From NCBI GenBank assembly GCA_964423205.1, contig CAYRDX010000017.1, positions 6,817-70,816 of the forward strand: a DNA stretch of 64,000 bases. The letters run 5' to 3'. Below are positions 63,701 through 64,000 of this stretch, piece by piece. The translations under genes and the position numbers were made by a program. The notes beneath the pieces are model-generated. The model made no database searches and was not told where the DNA came from. It worked only from the letters and a program-made list of their open reading frames with translations. The stretch is from UBA6168 sp964423205 (lineage in GTDB: Bacteria; Bacteroidota; Bacteroidia; Chitinophagales; Saprospiraceae). Each line of letters begins with the position of its first letter. Position 1 is the stretch's first letter.

Positions 63701-63927
63701 GAATTAATCTTTTTGATGCCGGGCAGCAGGCTGAAGGCTCCCTCTAAAGGTGATGTGACAGCTTGCTCCAAAATAGCCGGCGAGGCATCCGCCCAGTAGT
63801 AGCTAACATGGAGTGCAGGCAACTGTGATGAGGGCAGCCATTGGAACTGCAGTCGCGGAATGAGTGCAAAGCCCACCAGCGAAATGGCTGTAAAAAAAAG
63901 TAGCCGTGAAAAGTTGGAGATATTCAT
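60733..63927 (-). CDS. RND efflux pump inner-membrane subunit
   Basis: 1064 residues, full length. Twelve-helix pattern with two large periplasmic loops. Typical segments: ISNFSRLLFFTAISLVGFAL, PLEGAFSLLPGIKKINSESG, GITLSFGMVIDNSIIMAHHL (the TM4 proton-relay region, here with a single Asp and Asn), ESWDWYNKTLGS and the late LLLIPASFIGIFLTFYWGDF. It is divergent from AcrB and closer to the AcrB/CusA-like transporters seen only in Bacteroidota. Substrates unknown. The adaptor and TolC genes are not in the window and would lie upstream, beyond the right edge. Confidence 0.9.
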   Translation of the reverse strand: MNISNFSRLLFFTAISLVGFALIPRLQFQWLPSSQLPALHVSYYWADASPAILEQAVTSPLEGAFSLLPGIKKINSESGRSSGRITLELNRDTDLSYFRFEVANTIRRLWPQLPQGVSYPDISLSRPDEAMQERPLLTYALSAPATPTELFSFAQDQLAPQMAATPGIGSIAVTGGNRMEWVIRYEESLLASLSIKRNELLLAIKEQFQNQSIGLARQGIIVNPVRVAIALPGNLDNNPGVETQSSNIEWPVEKERLESIVVASRSNRLIRVDDVAAVHFEEQKPRNYYRINGQNSLRLLLYPERGANQLKTAQLAKKLIDEIALAFPKGYSLALEHDGSKTLQNELDKILQRTLLSLIILLLFAAFVYRSWKYVFLIISALVINLGIAFIFYDLFNVQLHIYALAGITLSFGMVIDNSIIMAHHLSTNLRKGAERLVWPALAACTLTTLASLVVLFFLDEAWRLQLSDFAAVIIINLSVSLAVAFWFIPALMDKMNMTSPAGQRQRRHFYRNITWYRYYGMMVNLLLHWRKTSIAAMVLLFGLPIFMLPSKIESWDWYNKTLGSVFYRESIKPHLDKITGGTLRLFTNYVWEGSGWREPEETLLFVQGALPFGGTTAQLNNVFRKVEAYVLQQHQSDIRQMTTEVNSGQFGMTTIRFPKGSDPALPYILRSRLIQFSLNFGGVKWNIYGVGKGFSNDAANMPPSYHVVFRGYNKEELQDLTERLAGKLEAHPRVQKINTNANINWWEKDLYELVMQPDAKHLAERKLTSVQLVNALREYNQAPSPDFYTPGNIPLRLENSKLSHHDLWLLQNKTQRIDSLMAFFPDLTRIEKMKVTTSVQKEDQQYLRLLAFEYTGSTRFGQQFLDRCLAELRQEIPLGYSAKQTRHTWGSGKRKPYAVLVLVMAMIFFICAIQFNSLRQGLANLLLIPASFIGIFLTFYWGDFYFDQGGYAAFLLVSGQAVSGLILIISDYNRFKKIQKRRNEVTLFLKAFRQKITPVVLTVFSTVLGLIPFLALGEQEIFWFSLAVGASGGLLFSLLVIVFFMPVLLLKATGGTPKPNLSN

Positions 63928-64000
63928 ATTTTGCTAATAGCAAAGCTTGGGAAATTTCCTGCTTACATTTGGAATATTTGTGTTTTTTTTTTTTTATTTT

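Overview
This 64 kb window is chromosomal DNA from a member of the Bacteroidota, most likely a Saprospiria- or Chitinophagia-like organism. The evidence is family content: type IX secretion parts (a PorP/SprF protein, a C-terminal sorting domain, a gliding-type C-terminus), DUF5916, DUF4221 and DUF4382 proteins, OmpA proteins with PD40 propellers, and a tiny mS38/AURKAIP1-like basic protein just upstream of rng. Start codons generally lack a Shine-Dalgarno sequence, as is usual in this phylum. No rRNA, tRNA, prophage or CRISPR array was seen. The species cannot be named from the sequence alone.

Layout. 1-5.3 kb: the 3' end of a secreted T9SS protein, mscL, a long phosphohexomutase and two small genes. 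5.3-9.6 kb: a block of minus-strand genes with a fatty-acid/sphingolipid desaturase very like eukaryotic dihydroceramide desaturase, a TfoX-N protein, ElaA and an MDR oxidoreductase. 9.8-15.8 kb: mevalonate kinase-like GHMP kinase, a GT9 glycosyltransferase carrying palindromic repeats inside its reading frame, PorP/SprF, and an OmpA/PD40/DUF1573 protein. 15.8-24.4 kb: apaG, gmk and yicC on the minus strand, then HU, a TPR protein, the tiny ribosomal-type protein, rng and a MurG-like glycosyltransferase whose end touches a decayed insertion sequence with perfect 19-bp terminal inverted repeats. 24.7-32.9 kb: pnuC, a DUF5916 protein, a minus-strand deoC / ALDH16-type two-domain aldehyde dehydrogenase / mini winged-helix cluster, and a serine hydrolase lipoprotein.

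33.0-39.9 kb holds the most interesting locus: a tightly packed minus-strand operon of a PqqD-like protein, an ATP-grasp ligase, a fold-III PLP decarboxylase whose N-terminus resembles a RiPP leader, a urea-transporter/M23-peptidase fusion, an outer-membrane barrel with TPR-like N-terminus, and a periplasmic TPR protein. The gene set suggests an undescribed pathway in which a carboxylate or peptide is ligated and decarboxylated on a carrier, with dedicated envelope proteins. That function is inference.

40-64 kb: a membrane-anchored papain-like protease, a DUF4143 ATPase, a DUF4382 lipoprotein, an EEP-family hydrolase, a DASS transporter, an rRNA methyltransferase, dnaE and dnaN placed tail to tail, a lamin-tail surface protein, an OmpA protein, a small secreted Cys-containing peptide with a DUF4221 lipoprotein and a thioredoxin-like lipoprotein, and an RND efflux pump at the right edge.

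Short palindromes and inverted repeats recur throughout. Some act as terminators between convergent genes, some sit over or against start codons, and some lie inside coding sequence (GT9, transposase). They look like a mobile or spreading class of repeat in this genome.
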